A DNA stretch of 33,769 nt from a virus, in IMG/VR virus record IMGVR_UViG_3300046674_000521, positions 1 to 33,769 of that record, one strand, 5' to 3'. The stretch's first letter is position 1. The number at the start of each line of letters is the position of its first letter. Both the position numbers and the translations under genes were made by a program. The notes below the pieces were generated by a model, which had not been told where the DNA came from, did no database searches, and saw only the letters and a program-made list of their open reading frames with translations. Shown in pieces: positions 1-6,957 of the stretch.

Positions 1-5
1 GCAGC

Positions 6-566
6 ATGACAACGATCGGCGGTCGGCAGTCGTCCCGGATGCAGTCCGATATCTGGCTCACGCCCCCCGGAATTCTGCGAGCCCTGGGGACGTTCGACCT
101 TGACCCCTGTGCCGCGCCTGAACCTCGCCCGTGGCCGACAGCTGCGAAGCACTATGCGCTTCCTCAGGACGGGCTGTCCCTTCCGTGGCAGGGGCGCGTC
201 TGGTGCAACCCGCCTTACAGCAGGCAGGCCGCGAAGTGGCTTGAGAGATTGGCCGACCACGGCACGGGCACGGCTTTGATATTTGCCCGGACCGAGACTT
301 CGTGGTTCATCCAGACGGTCTGGCAACGGGCGGACGCAGCACTGTTCTTGCATGGGCGCGTGAACTTCCACCATCGGGATGGCTCCCGTGCCGAATGGAA
401 CGGAGGCGCACCGTCTGTGCTGGTCGCCTATGGCAAGGAAGACGCCGAGGTGCTGCGTAGGTGCGGTCTGCCTGGAACGTTCGCGTCGGGATGGCAGACG
501 GTGGAACCTGCTGGCCAAATGCAACCGCTTCTGATCGCGGCAACAGCAAGTGAGGGCGCAGCATGA
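6..566 (+). CDS. Phage-type DNA N-6-adenine methyltransferase (Dam family)
   Basis: The 186-residue product matches the phage Dam-type adenine methyltransferase family (PF05869). This family transfers a methyl group from S-adenosylmethionine to adenine in DNA, usually to protect phage DNA from host restriction. Visible marks are the N-terminal DIWLTP segment, the FDLDPCA block around residues 30-36 (SAM-site region) and the catalytic NPPY motif near residue 69. The length is typical for the family and no residue of these motifs is missing. The ATG lies 6 bases into the window, so its ribosome site cannot be judged. The stop overlaps the next start (ATGA), which makes it the first visible gene of a four-gene coupled operon. 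Target specificity cannot be read from the sequence. Confidence 0.9.
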   Translation: MTTIGGRQSSRMQSDIWLTPPGILRALGTFDLDPCAAPEPRPWPTAAKHYALPQDGLSLPWQGRVWCNPPYSRQAAKWLERLADHGTGTALIFARTETSWFIQTVWQRADAALFLHGRVNFHHRDGSRAEWNGGAPSVLVAYGKEDAEVLRRCGLPGTFASGWQTVEPAGQMQPLLIAATASEGAA

Positions 567-1066
567 CCGATCAGACAGCCCCGCAGCCCGCAGAGGGTCT
601 GCGCCATCACCTTGCCGAGGCCATGGCGAAGGAGGCCGGGTCGAAGGTGTTTCGCGAGTCCGGCCGCGAGTGGGACCACATGCGGTCCGTGTGGCTGGCC
701 CACGCCGATGCCGCGGTAAACGCCCTGCACCGGTGGGAGCAGCAAGGGACCCTGTTCCGCCTGTGCACCATTCCGGGCTGCATCCGGGAGTTGAACATTG
801 CCACGCCCGAACCGGGATGGTTTCAGTCCCGTGCGGTCGGCTATGCCTGCCCTGACCACGCTGCAGCCCTGTGGGGGAACCCGGATGGCCCGCACGTCCC
901 GAACTGGGGGCACTCCGGACGGGCCTGGGAGCTGCGCACGAAGGACAACGCGTTGCTCCGCTGCTCCTGCGGGTGGGACGCAGGAAAGACCCGGTTCCGC
1001 GGCCACGGCACCACCCTCTGGCAGGCGCATGCCCTCGAGGTCCTCGAGACGATGGAACAGAACTGA
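563..1066 (+). CDS. Hypothetical protein with paired Cys/His motifs
   Basis: The 167-residue product starts at the ATG that overlaps the methyltransferase stop (ATGA). I do not recognise the family. The middle holds CTIPGC and a later CPDH, and the C-terminal third holds CSCGWDAGKTRF followed by several His residues. This suggests one or two small metal-binding folds, perhaps zinc. No signal peptide or membrane segment is visible. The coupling on both sides shows it is expressed with the methyltransferase and the NERD protein, so a DNA-related accessory role is plausible but unproven. Confidence 0.75.
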   Translation: MTDQTAPQPAEGLRHHLAEAMAKEAGSKVFRESGREWDHMRSVWLAHADAAVNALHRWEQQGTLFRLCTIPGCIRELNIATPEPGWFQSRAVGYACPDHAAALWGNPDGPHVPNWGHSGRAWELRTKDNALLRCSCGWDAGKTRFRGHGTTLWQAHALEVLETMEQN

Positions 1067-1371
1067 TGCGTATCCCGATCTGGCCGGGTGTCCGGCTGTC
1101 CATGTGGGAGCCGCAGAACCCGGACGCGGTGAAGGTCACGATGGCCTGTTACTACAAGCCGTTCAGGGTGACGCGGGTGCTGTCGAAGCGGGGCTGGGCT
1201 CTGTTGCTGATCCGGTACGACTGGCGGGACACGGGGACTTACGAGCCGCCGAAGCGTGACGCCCTTGCTGATACTCCGACCCCCGGATGCTCTTGCGGGC
1301 ACGATGGCATGGGCGCAGCGTGGCACGAGCGTGGCGTGTGCCAGTGGCTGGTTGGGGAGGCTGGCCGATGA
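1066..1371 (+). CDS. Small hypothetical protein with Cys-rich C-terminus
   Basis: The product has 101 residues. The start is the ATG at 1066, which overlaps the preceding TGA (TGATG); the same frame is open further upstream, but that part overlaps the previous gene. The first 60 residues look like a small beta-rich fold (WPGVRLSMWEPQNPDAV, RYDWRDTGTYEPP). The last 30 hold CSCGHD, then His and a further Cys, a possible metal site resembling the CSCGWD motif of the upstream protein. No known family recognised. Its stop again overlaps the next start (ATGA). Confidence 0.65.
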   Translation: MRIPIWPGVRLSMWEPQNPDAVKVTMACYYKPFRVTRVLSKRGWALLLIRYDWRDTGTYEPPKRDALADTPTPGCSCGHDGMGAAWHERGVCQWLVGEAGR

Positions 1372-2024
1372 CGCCCCGGAACTCTGCGGCCGCGCAGGCT
1401 GCTGCCATCCGTGCGGGGGCCCGGCGTGGCCCGTGGCGGCGTCTCCTGGTCCTCCTGGGTGTCCGTACCCCGGGGATGCGTAGGGCGGACAGTCGGGCGT
1501 TCCTGTGGGGACACGGTGCGGAAGGCGAGGCGGTCACGGCCCGGATGCTGACCGCGCTCGAGGCCCGCGGGTGGGCGATACGGCACGACGTCCGATTACG
1601 GGGCAGACGGTTCAACGTGGATCACGTCCTGGTGCCCCCGTGCGGGACCGCGGTGGTTGTCCTCGACACGAAGGCGTGGCACCGCGGCCGCACCACCGAC
1701 CTGGTGAACGGCCGGGTCCACTGCGGGACGGAGGACCGGCACACGCAGGTCCAGCGGGTGGCCGAGTACGCGCTGCTCGTCGGCCAGGCCCTGGGACTGC
1801 CAGACGTGGCGGTGTGGCCGCTCCTCGTCGTCCACGGCTCCCCAGTGGCCGGCGGGCAGCTCGAGGCCCGGGTGAACGGCTGGGATGGTCCGGTGTACGT
1901 GCTGGGCCCGGAGATGCTGCTGCCACGCCTGGCGGGTGCGCCAACAGCATGGGATCCGCGGCGGGCGCAGGCAGTGGCGGACCGAGTCGATTCGGTGCTT
2001 CTGCCGTACACGGAGCCCGGCTGA
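1368..2024 (+). CDS. NERD (nuclease-related domain) protein
   Basis: The 218-residue product carries a NERD domain (PF08378), a restriction-endonuclease-like fold related to Holliday-junction resolvases. The pattern is GxxGE at about residues 50-53, a long helix, VRLRGRRFNVDHVLV (residues 75-89, with the catalytic-type Asp of NVDH), then VVVLDTKAW (residues 97-105), the D-x-K pair expected of this fold. A basic segment precedes the domain (residues 20-40). Start chosen at the ATG overlapping the preceding TGA. Leucine 77 is encoded by TTA (1596-1598), the rare bldA-dependent codon of Streptomyces. Pairing with a methyltransferase in one operon recalls modification/nuclease partnerships, but cleavage activity is inference. 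Confidence 0.8.
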   Translation: MTPRNSAAAQAAAIRAGARRGPWRRLLVLLGVRTPGMRRADSRAFLWGHGAEGEAVTARMLTALEARGWAIRHDVRLRGRRFNVDHVLVPPCGTAVVVLDTKAWHRGRTTDLVNGRVHCGTEDRHTQVQRVAEYALLVGQALGLPDVAVWPLLVVHGSPVAGGQLEARVNGWDGPVYVLGPEMLLPRLAGAPTAWDPRRAQAVADRVDSVLLPYTEPG

Positions 2025-2059
2025 GACGTACGGTGGGCGTGCTTCACGATCCCATCGAG

Positions 2060-2097
2060 CGGCCCGCTGTCCCTGGGGGGATGGCGGGCCGTTTCGT
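2060..2097 (+). terminator. Intrinsic terminator after the methyltransferase-NERD operon
   Basis: A perfect 8-bp stem CGGCCCGC (2060-2067) / GCGGGCCG (2084-2091) with a 16-nt loop is followed by TTTCGTGCGTT. It lies 36 bases after the NERD stop, just before the convergent minus-strand gene ending at 2102. A similar TTTCGTGCGTT tail follows the hairpin at 15630-15657. Confidence 0.65.
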
Positions 2098-2101
2098 GCG
2101 T

Positions 2102-2374
2102 TCAGCGCAGGGCGTTGGCGTGATCTGCTTCGGGGTCGGCGTCGGGGAGTGGCCGGTGGCCTTCGTCCGCGTGGTTTGACCATGAACAGAGGCCACACGC
2201 GTATCTGCCGTCGAGCCCGTAGACCTCGGCGTCGCAGCCACGGCAGCGTGTGGTGGTGATCTCCGGGGAGTACGCGGTGGCGGGGGTGTTCGAGGACCAG
2301 CCGCATTGTGCGGAGCAGATCCACGACCCGCCGGGGCCTTCGATTGCTGCTGCGCCGCAGTTTCCGCACTGCAT
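2102..2374 (-). CDS. Four-CxxC zinc-ribbon protein
   Basis: The product has 90 residues with two CxxC-CxxxC/CxxC ribbon pairs: CGNC then CSAQC in the first 25 residues, and CRGC then CGLC around residues 44-60. The spacing is that of a double zinc ribbon. The C-terminal tail is acidic and His-containing. The ATG is preceded by GGGAGG at good distance. It reads toward the methyltransferase operon. It has no recognised specific family; such small ribbon proteins are common in actinophages. The role could be nucleic-acid or protein binding. Confidence 0.7.
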   Translation of the reverse strand: MQCGNCGAAAIEGPGGSWICSAQCGWSSNTPATAYSPEITTTRCRGCDAEVYGLDGRYACGLCSWSNHADEGHRPLPDADPEADHANALR

Positions 2375-2543
2375 GAGGCCTCCCGTGGTGCCCGTGGTGG
2401 CCTCGCCGACGGGGGTGCAGCGAGGCCGATCCCAGTGTGGCAGGGGCGGGCGGCGGTGGGCAGGGTTTCGGGGCGAGGGCGGTCGTGGCGGCCTGGCGGC
2501 GCGCCATTCGCATCACGAATTCGAACAGACATACCATCGGCGT

Positions 2544-2894
2544 GTGCCCACGAACGACGCCTACGACTTCCCCCAGGACCTCCTGGACGCCCAGCTCGCC
2601 CTCCATGAGACCCGTGCCGCCTACGAGGAGTACGCCCAGACCCTGCCGTGGTCGGCCGTACCCATGCCGGGGTGGGAGGCGGACAAGCAGCTCCACTCCA
2701 ACTACATCTCAGGGAAGCCGGACAGCCCTGGGTACACGGACGAGCAGGCTGCGGAGGTCGCCCGGTTCCAGGCCCACCTCGTCGAGCTGTCCACCCTCGT
2801 GTCGACGCACCCGTACTGGGCGTCCCTGGGCGAGGGTGTCGTCATGGCGCGGATGGCGTTGAAGCACGCCCACGAGCAGCCGGCCGGGTCGTAG
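2544..2894 (+). CDS. Hypothetical protein paired with DUF6233
   Basis: The product has 116 residues from a GTG start at 2544, chosen because the recognisable protein begins there (PTNDAYDFPQDL) and the upstream frame is out of character. There is no clear ribosome site, so the gene may be read leaderless from a promoter just upstream. The protein is mostly helical with two acidic helices and a conserved-looking HPYWASLGEG segment near residue 90. I recall similar proteins next to DUF6233 genes in Streptomyces but know no function. It ends 2 bases before the next GTG, indicating co-expression. Confidence 0.7.
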   Translation: MPTNDAYDFPQDLLDAQLALHETRAAYEEYAQTLPWSAVPMPGWEADKQLHSNYISGKPDSPGYTDEQAAEVARFQAHLVELSTLVSTHPYWASLGEGVVMARMALKHAHEQPAGS

Positions 2895-2896
2895 CC

Positions 2897-3226
2897 GTGT
2901 CCGACCCATCGCAGATGTCCGACCTGGACAAGAACCGGGCCCTGGTCGAGTGGCTGGAGTGGCAGCTACGCCACGCGAAGAACCGGGTTCGTGAGCTCGA
3001 GGTTGCCGAGGAGCAGGAGCGGCGGCGTAGGGAGCGGGCGCGGGCGGAGATGTCGTGGAAGATCCAGCCGCAGCGGGGTGGGATGCAGGCGATGCTGCAC
3101 CGCGGGGGCTGCACCACGTACAGCGAACAGTTCGGGTTCATCAACCGCGAGGAAGCGTTGATCGCGTTGGGGGAACCGGATATCGAGGCGTGCCCGATCT
3201 GCAACCCGCAGACAGGGCTGACCTGA
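2897..3226 (+). CDS. DUF6233-like protein
   Basis: The product has 109 residues from GTG 2897, 2 bases after the previous stop. The layout matches Streptomyces DUF6233 proteins: an N-terminal helix with LVEWLEWQLRHAKNRVRELE, a charged EEQERRRRERAR coiled coil, then a compact C-terminal domain with LHRGGC (around residues 67-72), INREEALIAL and the closing CPICNP motif that can bind metal. The function of the family is unknown. It is accessory in actinobacterial genomes and mobile elements. Confidence 0.75.
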   Translation: MSDPSQMSDLDKNRALVEWLEWQLRHAKNRVRELEVAEEQERRRRERARAEMSWKIQPQRGGMQAMLHRGGCTTYSEQFGFINREEALIALGEPDIEACPICNPQTGLT

Positions 3227-3272
3227 GCGACCCCCGGTCGGGTGCGGGCCGACGCAGGGGGACGGGCGGTGG

Positions 3273-4322
3273 TCAGTCCTGCCAGGTGCCGCGGAGCGCT
3301 GCGGTGATGAACCCGGGCCCGTAGGCGACGGCGACACCGGTGGACCCGTCCGCAGGGGGTGTGGTGTGGGTGCGCTCGAGGATCCGGAGCACGCTGACGC
3401 CGCCGAGGTTGCCTTCGTCGGCGAGGGTGTCCGTGGAGTGCCGGGTGTCGTGGGCGTCGAGACCGAGGGCGGTGGCGGTGTCCGTGATGATGCGGGCGCT
3501 GCCGGGGTGGATGGCCGCGAAGTCGACGATGCGGGGGCCTAGCCAGTGCAGGAGGTGGGGGAGGACGTCGTCGGCGGCGGTGAGGGCTTCCTTCGTGGAG
3601 TCGAAGTGGAAGCCGGTGTGGTCGACGCGGCCGGCGTAGCGGTCGAGGCTGCCGGGGAGGACGTGCTCGTACGTGTCCGCGGGGCTGTCGACGCGGAGGC
3701 CGGGGCCGAGGGGTTGGCTGGTGACGAGGACGGCTGCGGCGGAGTCCCCGAACAGGGCTTTGTAGATCATGTGCTCGACGTCGGTGTCCTGGTGGTTGTA
3801 CACCGCGGAGATTACCTCTGAGGCAACGACGAGGACGGTGGTGTCGGGGCGGGCGGTGACCATGTCGACGGCCCGGATGAGTGCTTGGGTGCCGCCGGCG
3901 CACGCCATGGTGGTCAGGGCGATGCGGGAGACGTCGGGGCGTAGGCCGAGCCGTTGGACGAGGTGGATGTCGAGGTTGGGGACGGACCAGCCGGTGGAGT
4001 GCGTCGTGATGATGGCGTCGACGTCGGTGGATTGCACCTGGTGGGTGGTGAGGGTGTGGCGGGCTGCCTGCTCGGCGAGGTCGAGGGCGTCCGTGAACGC
4101 GGCCTCAGCCCTCTCCCCGATGCCGGCGGCGCCACTGATGGTGGGGGAGTTCAGGGGCCGGGTGAAGTACCGGGTCTGCACTCCGGTGTTGGCGACGACG
4201 CGCAGGAAGTACTTCAGCCGGGGGTGGTTGTAGTGGTGGGTGCGGATGTCGTCGACGATTTCGGCGGTGGTGACCTTGTGGGCGGGTAGCGCGGTGGTGG
4301 GGCGAGCTATGTACGCGGGCAC
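3273..4322 (-). CDS. Type III polyketide synthase (chalcone synthase-like)
   Basis: The 349-residue product is a complete type III polyketide synthase, a homodimeric ketosynthase that extends an acyl-CoA starter with malonyl-type units and cyclises the product. The catalytic triad is intact: Cys141 in TMACAGGTQ, His272 in AIHPGSARI and Asn305 in EGNLGGVSVL. The 33-residue His-Asn spacing equals that of chalcone synthase, and GPGF near the C-terminus is also present. The best start is GTG 4322, preceded by GGAGG at 5-nt spacing; an ATG 93 bases upstream lacks a comparable site and adds unmatched residues. It reads in the same direction as, and downstream of, the XRE regulator. The sequence is closest in my memory to germicidin/alkylpyrone-type bacterial enzymes, but the product cannot be assigned. 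It is very unusual cargo for phage-type DNA. Confidence 0.92.
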   Translation of the reverse strand: MPAYIARPTTALPAHKVTTAEIVDDIRTHHYNHPRLKYFLRVVANTGVQTRYFTRPLNSPTISGAAGIGERAEAAFTDALDLAEQAARHTLTTHQVQSTDVDAIITTHSTGWSVPNLDIHLVQRLGLRPDVSRIALTTMACAGGTQALIRAVDMVTARPDTTVLVVASEVISAVYNHQDTDVEHMIYKALFGDSAAAVLVTSQPLGPGLRVDSPADTYEHVLPGSLDRYAGRVDHTGFHFDSTKEALTAADDVLPHLLHWLGPRIVDFAAIHPGSARIITDTATALGLDAHDTRHSTDTLADEGNLGGVSVLRILERTHTTPPADGSTGVAVAYGPGFITAALRGTWQD

Positions 4323-4402
4323 GGCATCCTCCGGCGGGCAGAGTCCATCGGTGTGGGGGTGGCCTAAACCTATGGCACCGGCGGACGGGTATTGCCCCTG
4401 CT

Positions 4403-4463
4403 CAACGCATTGCAAGGAACAGAACGGGTGGTCGGTTCTCGGCCGGTTCTTTGCAATGCGTTG
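4403..4463 (-). promoter_or_regulatory. 18-bp inverted repeat, candidate operator upstream of the polyketide synthase
   Basis: CAACGCATTGCAAGGAAC (4403-4420) is repeated in inverted orientation as GTTCTTTGCAATGCGTTG (4446-4463), 17 of 18 positions matching, with a 25-bp spacer. It lies in the 151-bp gap between the regulator stop and the synthase GTG. It has no U-tract and so fits an operator for the neighbouring XRE protein better than a terminator. A minus-strand promoter could overlap it (TTGCAA followed at suitable distance by an AT-containing hexamer). The core is echoed at 5358-5370. Confidence 0.6.
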
Positions 4464-4473
4464 ACTTTGCAGG

Positions 4474-5298
4474 TCAGTAGGCGCGGAGCATGTGAGTCCG
4501 GATATGGGCGCGTCGCGACCCGGGATGAAATACCAACACGATCAGCCGGGCCCCGGGGGCGGTCATGGGTTCCGCGGCGCACATCGTGACCCACCCCGGG
4601 CCGTCGATCGCATGGAGGAGGGGGCGTTCGTCGCCGTCGGGATGAATGTGCGCACCACTGTTGGCTTCCCAGAGCGGGGCGCACTCCGGGTCGGCCAAAA
4701 CTTCCTTCTCCAGGGTCTGGAGGATGTCGTCGTCGGGCCGTGCGGCCAGGGCTGCCCGCAACTGAGGCAGGACCAGCGGCGCCCAGGCGGTCGCCCAGTC
4801 GGTCAGGGTGTTCCGCCCGTCTTCGTCGAGGAGCATCCACCGCATCGTGTTCGTGGGGACGCGGCGGCCGGGGAACAGGCGGGCGAACGGGGCGTTGTAC
4901 GCGATCAGTTCCCACGATGCGTCCGTCACGTAGGCCATGTGCCGCATTCCGTCGACGGCCTCCTGCCATACGCCGGGGATCTCTTTCCCGGAGCGGGGGG
5001 TGAGGGGGCCGGGCGGGTTACCTATCCCGGCGTACCGGCACAGTGACACCCACTCCTGCTCGTTCAGCGCGAAGAGCATCGCCACGTCGCGGAGCAGGTC
5101 GGCCGGCGGGTTCGGGTAGGACCCGGACTCGAGCCTGCGGTACGTCCCGAGGGTTCGGTGGCACAGCTGGTCGACTTGGTACTGGGTGAGCCCGGGGGCG
5201 CGCCGCCCTTGCCCGGTCGGGCGTTCGAACCCGTGCTCGTTGGGTTCGACGAGGTTACGGCGTTCCCTGAGGAGATCCCGTAGCGCCTTTTTGTTCAT
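4474..5298 (-). CDS. XRE-family regulator with MmyB-like ligand-binding domain
   Basis: The product has 274 residues. Residues 1-90 form a Cro/C1-type helix-turn-helix domain (LTQYQVDQLCHRTLGTYRRLESGSYPNPP region). Residues about 105-274 match the MmyB-type ligand-binding domain (PF17765), with the typical WELIAYNAPFARLFPG and late LVFHPGS segments. In Streptomyces such proteins usually control an adjacent, often divergent, metabolic gene and are thought to sense fatty-acid-like ligands. Here the adjacent target is plausibly the type III polyketide synthase downstream on the same strand. The ATG is preceded by GGGGGA. Operator-like sequences occur on both sides of the gene (see 4403-4463 and 5358-5370). 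Confidence 0.88.
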   Translation of the reverse strand: MNKKALRDLLRERRNLVEPNEHGFERPTGQGRRAPGLTQYQVDQLCHRTLGTYRRLESGSYPNPPADLLRDVAMLFALNEQEWVSLCRYAGIGNPPGPLTPRSGKEIPGVWQEAVDGMRHMAYVTDASWELIAYNAPFARLFPGRRVPTNTMRWMLLDEDGRNTLTDWATAWAPLVLPQLRAALAARPDDDILQTLEKEVLADPECAPLWEANSGAHIHPDGDERPLLHAIDGPGWVTMCAAEPMTAPGARLIVLVFHPGSRRAHIRTHMLRAY

Positions 5299-5329
5299 CG
5301 TGTGAAATCCCCCATGTATAGGTCACGTT

Positions 5330-5395
5330 GCGCACCACGAACCCTATTTATGTGCATGGTTCTTGGCGATAAAAACCGGCAGTAGAAAACCAACA
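5330..5395 (-). promoter_or_regulatory. Candidate promoter and operator half-site of the XRE regulator
   Basis: Read on the minus strand this AT-richer stretch holds TTTATC and, 17 bases later, TAAATA, a plausible -35/-10 pair for the regulator gene. The spacer contains GCCAAGAACC. The plus-strand form GGTTCTTGGCGAT (5358-5370) matches GGTTCTTTGCAAT of the inverted repeat at 4445-4457 at 11 of 13 positions, suggesting autoregulation. A second possible -10 (TATACA) lies closer to the gene. Confidence 0.4.
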
Positions 5396-5398
5396 CTG

Positions 5399-5837
5399 GA
5401 CCCGTCATGCTCTCTGGTGTGGGGCACTGGCCTGCGGTCCTTGCGGACCGTGAACACAGTGCTACATGCGCAGGATTCTTGACTAGACCGCTTCCTGAAA
5501 AGGACCGGTTTGCCTTCAGGGCAAGGAATCCTGCAGCCCGCCGGAACAGTGGCGGGAAGGAACGGAGGCGTCTCGTATTCCGTCTTTCAGGGGCGGAGCT
5601 TCGCAGCACGAGCGTCCTCTGCACTTCCCCGCTGGTTGTTCCTGGGGCCGCCGACTGTGGTCGGTGCCGTCACTCGCCATTCGTCGCGGCCACGGCACCG
5701 GCTACACCCATGTGTTCACGATGCATCAGATGCCCGTGGTTCCATCCAGGCGAAGCACGTTCGTGCACACATGCCGCCCCTTTGGGCTGGATCCCGATTC
5801 CACCGCGTGGATTGCCGCGCACCCTGATAAGGGTCGG
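5399..5837. other. Gene-poor stretch with nested inverted repeats; possible IS200/IS605-type right-end remnant
   Basis: No open frame here has convincing coding character. Visible structures are: CGGTCC/GGACCG hairpin (5435-5450); GCAGGATTCTTG (5470-5481) facing CAAGGAATCCTGC (5522-5534); inside it CCTGAA/TTCAGG (5494-5520) and a TTGCC-TTCAG-GGCAA hairpin (5510-5524); and CCCGCC/GGCGGG (5538-5554). On the minus strand the TTCAG-loop hairpin, GGAATCC and a GTCAAG motif resemble the right ends of IS200/IS605 elements that follow tnpB genes in Streptomyces. A 60-codon minus-strand frame (5516-5698) could be the tail of such a gene. No tnpA or catalytic tnpB segment is present. Alternatively this is a structured RNA or simply spacer. 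A Cys-rich plus-strand frame from 5710 was not called because it runs into the convergent gene. Confidence 0.3.
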
Positions 5838-6392
5838 CTACCGGAATTCCGTTGCCTCGGGCAACTCAGCCCGGTCGAGGGCGGCGCGCAGGGCGCTCAC
5901 AACGGCTGGTGTTCGGATTACGTCGGGGAGCTGCTTCTCCCAGTGGTCGGCCATTTGTCGCACGCGGGCGAGGACAGCCTCGGCAGCGCGGGCGCGCTTC
6001 TCCTCTGCGGTGCGCGCTGCCCGCTCGCTCTCCCGGTCGGCGAGGACGGCGTCCAGGCGCCGGGAGTTGAGCCGCAGGGCTTCAGCGACACTGCAGGCCT
6101 TTTGCTGCACGCGGTTCAGCTCGGCCCGCAGCTCCTCCAGCTCCCGGTCACGCACGGCGCTCTGGTTGTGGGCCAGCCATGCGGCCGACCGCTCGCTGGC
6201 GGCGGCTGCCTGGGCGGCGCGTTCCTCCGCCTTCCGCTCCATCTCCGGGTCGACCGGGGCGGCGTGGAGCCGGTTCGCGTGCTTGATCGATTCCCACGCG
6301 CTTTGGATCACGGCCCGGCATTCGGTGGTGCAGTCCATCGTGCAGGCGTCGTTCAGGCACTCCGGGGGTGTCGGTGTCGGCTGGTCGGTCAC
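5838..6392 (-). CDS. Coiled-coil hypothetical protein
   Basis: The product has 184 residues from GTG 6392, chosen for the strong GGAGG-ACGAA-GTG site; the open frame extends 35 codons upstream but that part overlaps the preceding small gene. Near the N-terminus are four Cys in CLNDACTMDCTTEC. Residues about 45-150 are an almost continuous charged, Ala-rich coiled coil (KAEERAAQAAAASER, LEELRAELNRVQQ, ERAARTAEEKRARAAEA). Coiled-coil proteins with a Cys-rich head of this kind recur in actinophage accessory operons. Function unknown. It is the last gene of the long coupled minus-strand operon. Confidence 0.7.
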   Translation of the reverse strand: MTDQPTPTPPECLNDACTMDCTTECRAVIQSAWESIKHANRLHAAPVDPEMERKAEERAAQAAAASERSAAWLAHNQSAVRDRELEELRAELNRVQQKACSVAEALRLNSRRLDAVLADRESERAARTAEEKRARAAEAVLARVRQMADHWEKQLPDVIRTPAVVSALRAALDRAELPEATEFR

Positions 6393-6553
6393 TTCGTCCT
6401 CCGTGCTGCTGCTCGCCGGGCGGCCCGGTTGGCCTGGGGTGTGGGTGCGTTGTCGGGGATGACCGTCTCGCCGGTGGTGCGGAGGACGGTGCCCCACTGG
6501 GATCCGGGGCGGCCGGCACGCTCACCCCGAGGGGTGCTGGACGGGGTACTCAT
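6389..6553 (-). CDS. Small basic hypothetical protein (54 residues)
   Basis: This short frame is supported by tight coupling at both ends: its ATG at 6553 overlaps the upstream TGA (TGATG), and its TGA overlaps the GTG of the downstream gene (GTGA). The product begins MSTPSSTPRGERAGRPGSQW and ends in an Arg/Ala-rich tail (NRAARRAAARRTK), so it is small and basic, possibly nucleic-acid binding. No family is recognised. Without it there would be an unexplained 160-base hole in an otherwise gap-free operon. Confidence 0.6.
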   Translation of the reverse strand: MSTPSSTPRGERAGRPGSQWGTVLRTTGETVIPDNAPTPQANRAARRAAARRTK

Positions 6554-6957
6554 CAGAACCTCCACCACCCGTCGTAGCCGTCGGGCAGGGCCGGGTAGTT
6601 GGCCAGCATCGGCCGCAGGAGTTCCAGGTGCTCAGCGATCGTGTCGGGCTTCTGCGCGCCCCAGTAGTTCTCGCCGTCCCAGCGACCTTCGCAGTCGCCG
6701 CCGTACCGGCCGTCCAGGTCCGCCGATAGAACGGCGTGGGGGTCGTCGACGTCCAGACGGTCCGGCAGGTAGTGGCTCCACAGCTTCAGCGTTCCGAGGC
6801 ACGCCCGGGTGACGCCGGCCTGTCGGCGGAACCAGACGGCGTTGATCGAACCGCTGAAGGCGATGAGATCACCGCGCGCGTGTTGGTCGCCGCTCAGGGT
6901 GGCCAGGTCGACGGCGAAGCCCTTGCGGGAGATCAGGAAGCGGTCGTCTCGGATCAT
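6553..6957 (-). CDS. Hypothetical phage accessory protein
   Basis: The product has 134 residues. Start at ATG 6957, which overlaps the upstream stop (CGATGA) and has GAGGAGG 7 bases before it; the frame is open upstream but lies inside the neighbouring gene. The sequence is rich in Asp, Trp and Tyr (RLDVDDPHAVL, RYGGDCEGRWDGENYWG, GYDGWWRF at the end), typical of small globular phage proteins. No known domain is recognised. Expressed as part of the twelve-gene operon. Confidence 0.7.
   Translation of the reverse strand: MIRDDRFLISRKGFAVDLATLSGDQHARGDLIAFSGSINAVWFRRQAGVTRACLGTLKLWSHYLPDRLDVDDPHAVLSADLDGRYGGDCEGRWDGENYWGAQKPDTIAEHLELLRPMLANYPALPDGYDGWWRF

Noticed and set aside
5120-5127. GACCCGGA, the 8-bp TraB recognition repeat of some Streptomyces plasmids
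   Set aside because: Only one exact copy was noticed, inside the XRE regulator gene; clt loci need clustered repeats.
5407-6812. Overlapping plus-strand frames across 5.4-6.8 kb
   Set aside because: Both are Arg/Ser/Ala or Gly/Leu-rich shadows of the coupled minus-strand genes, without ribosome sites. A Cys-rich start at 5710 looked attractive but runs into the convergent gene.
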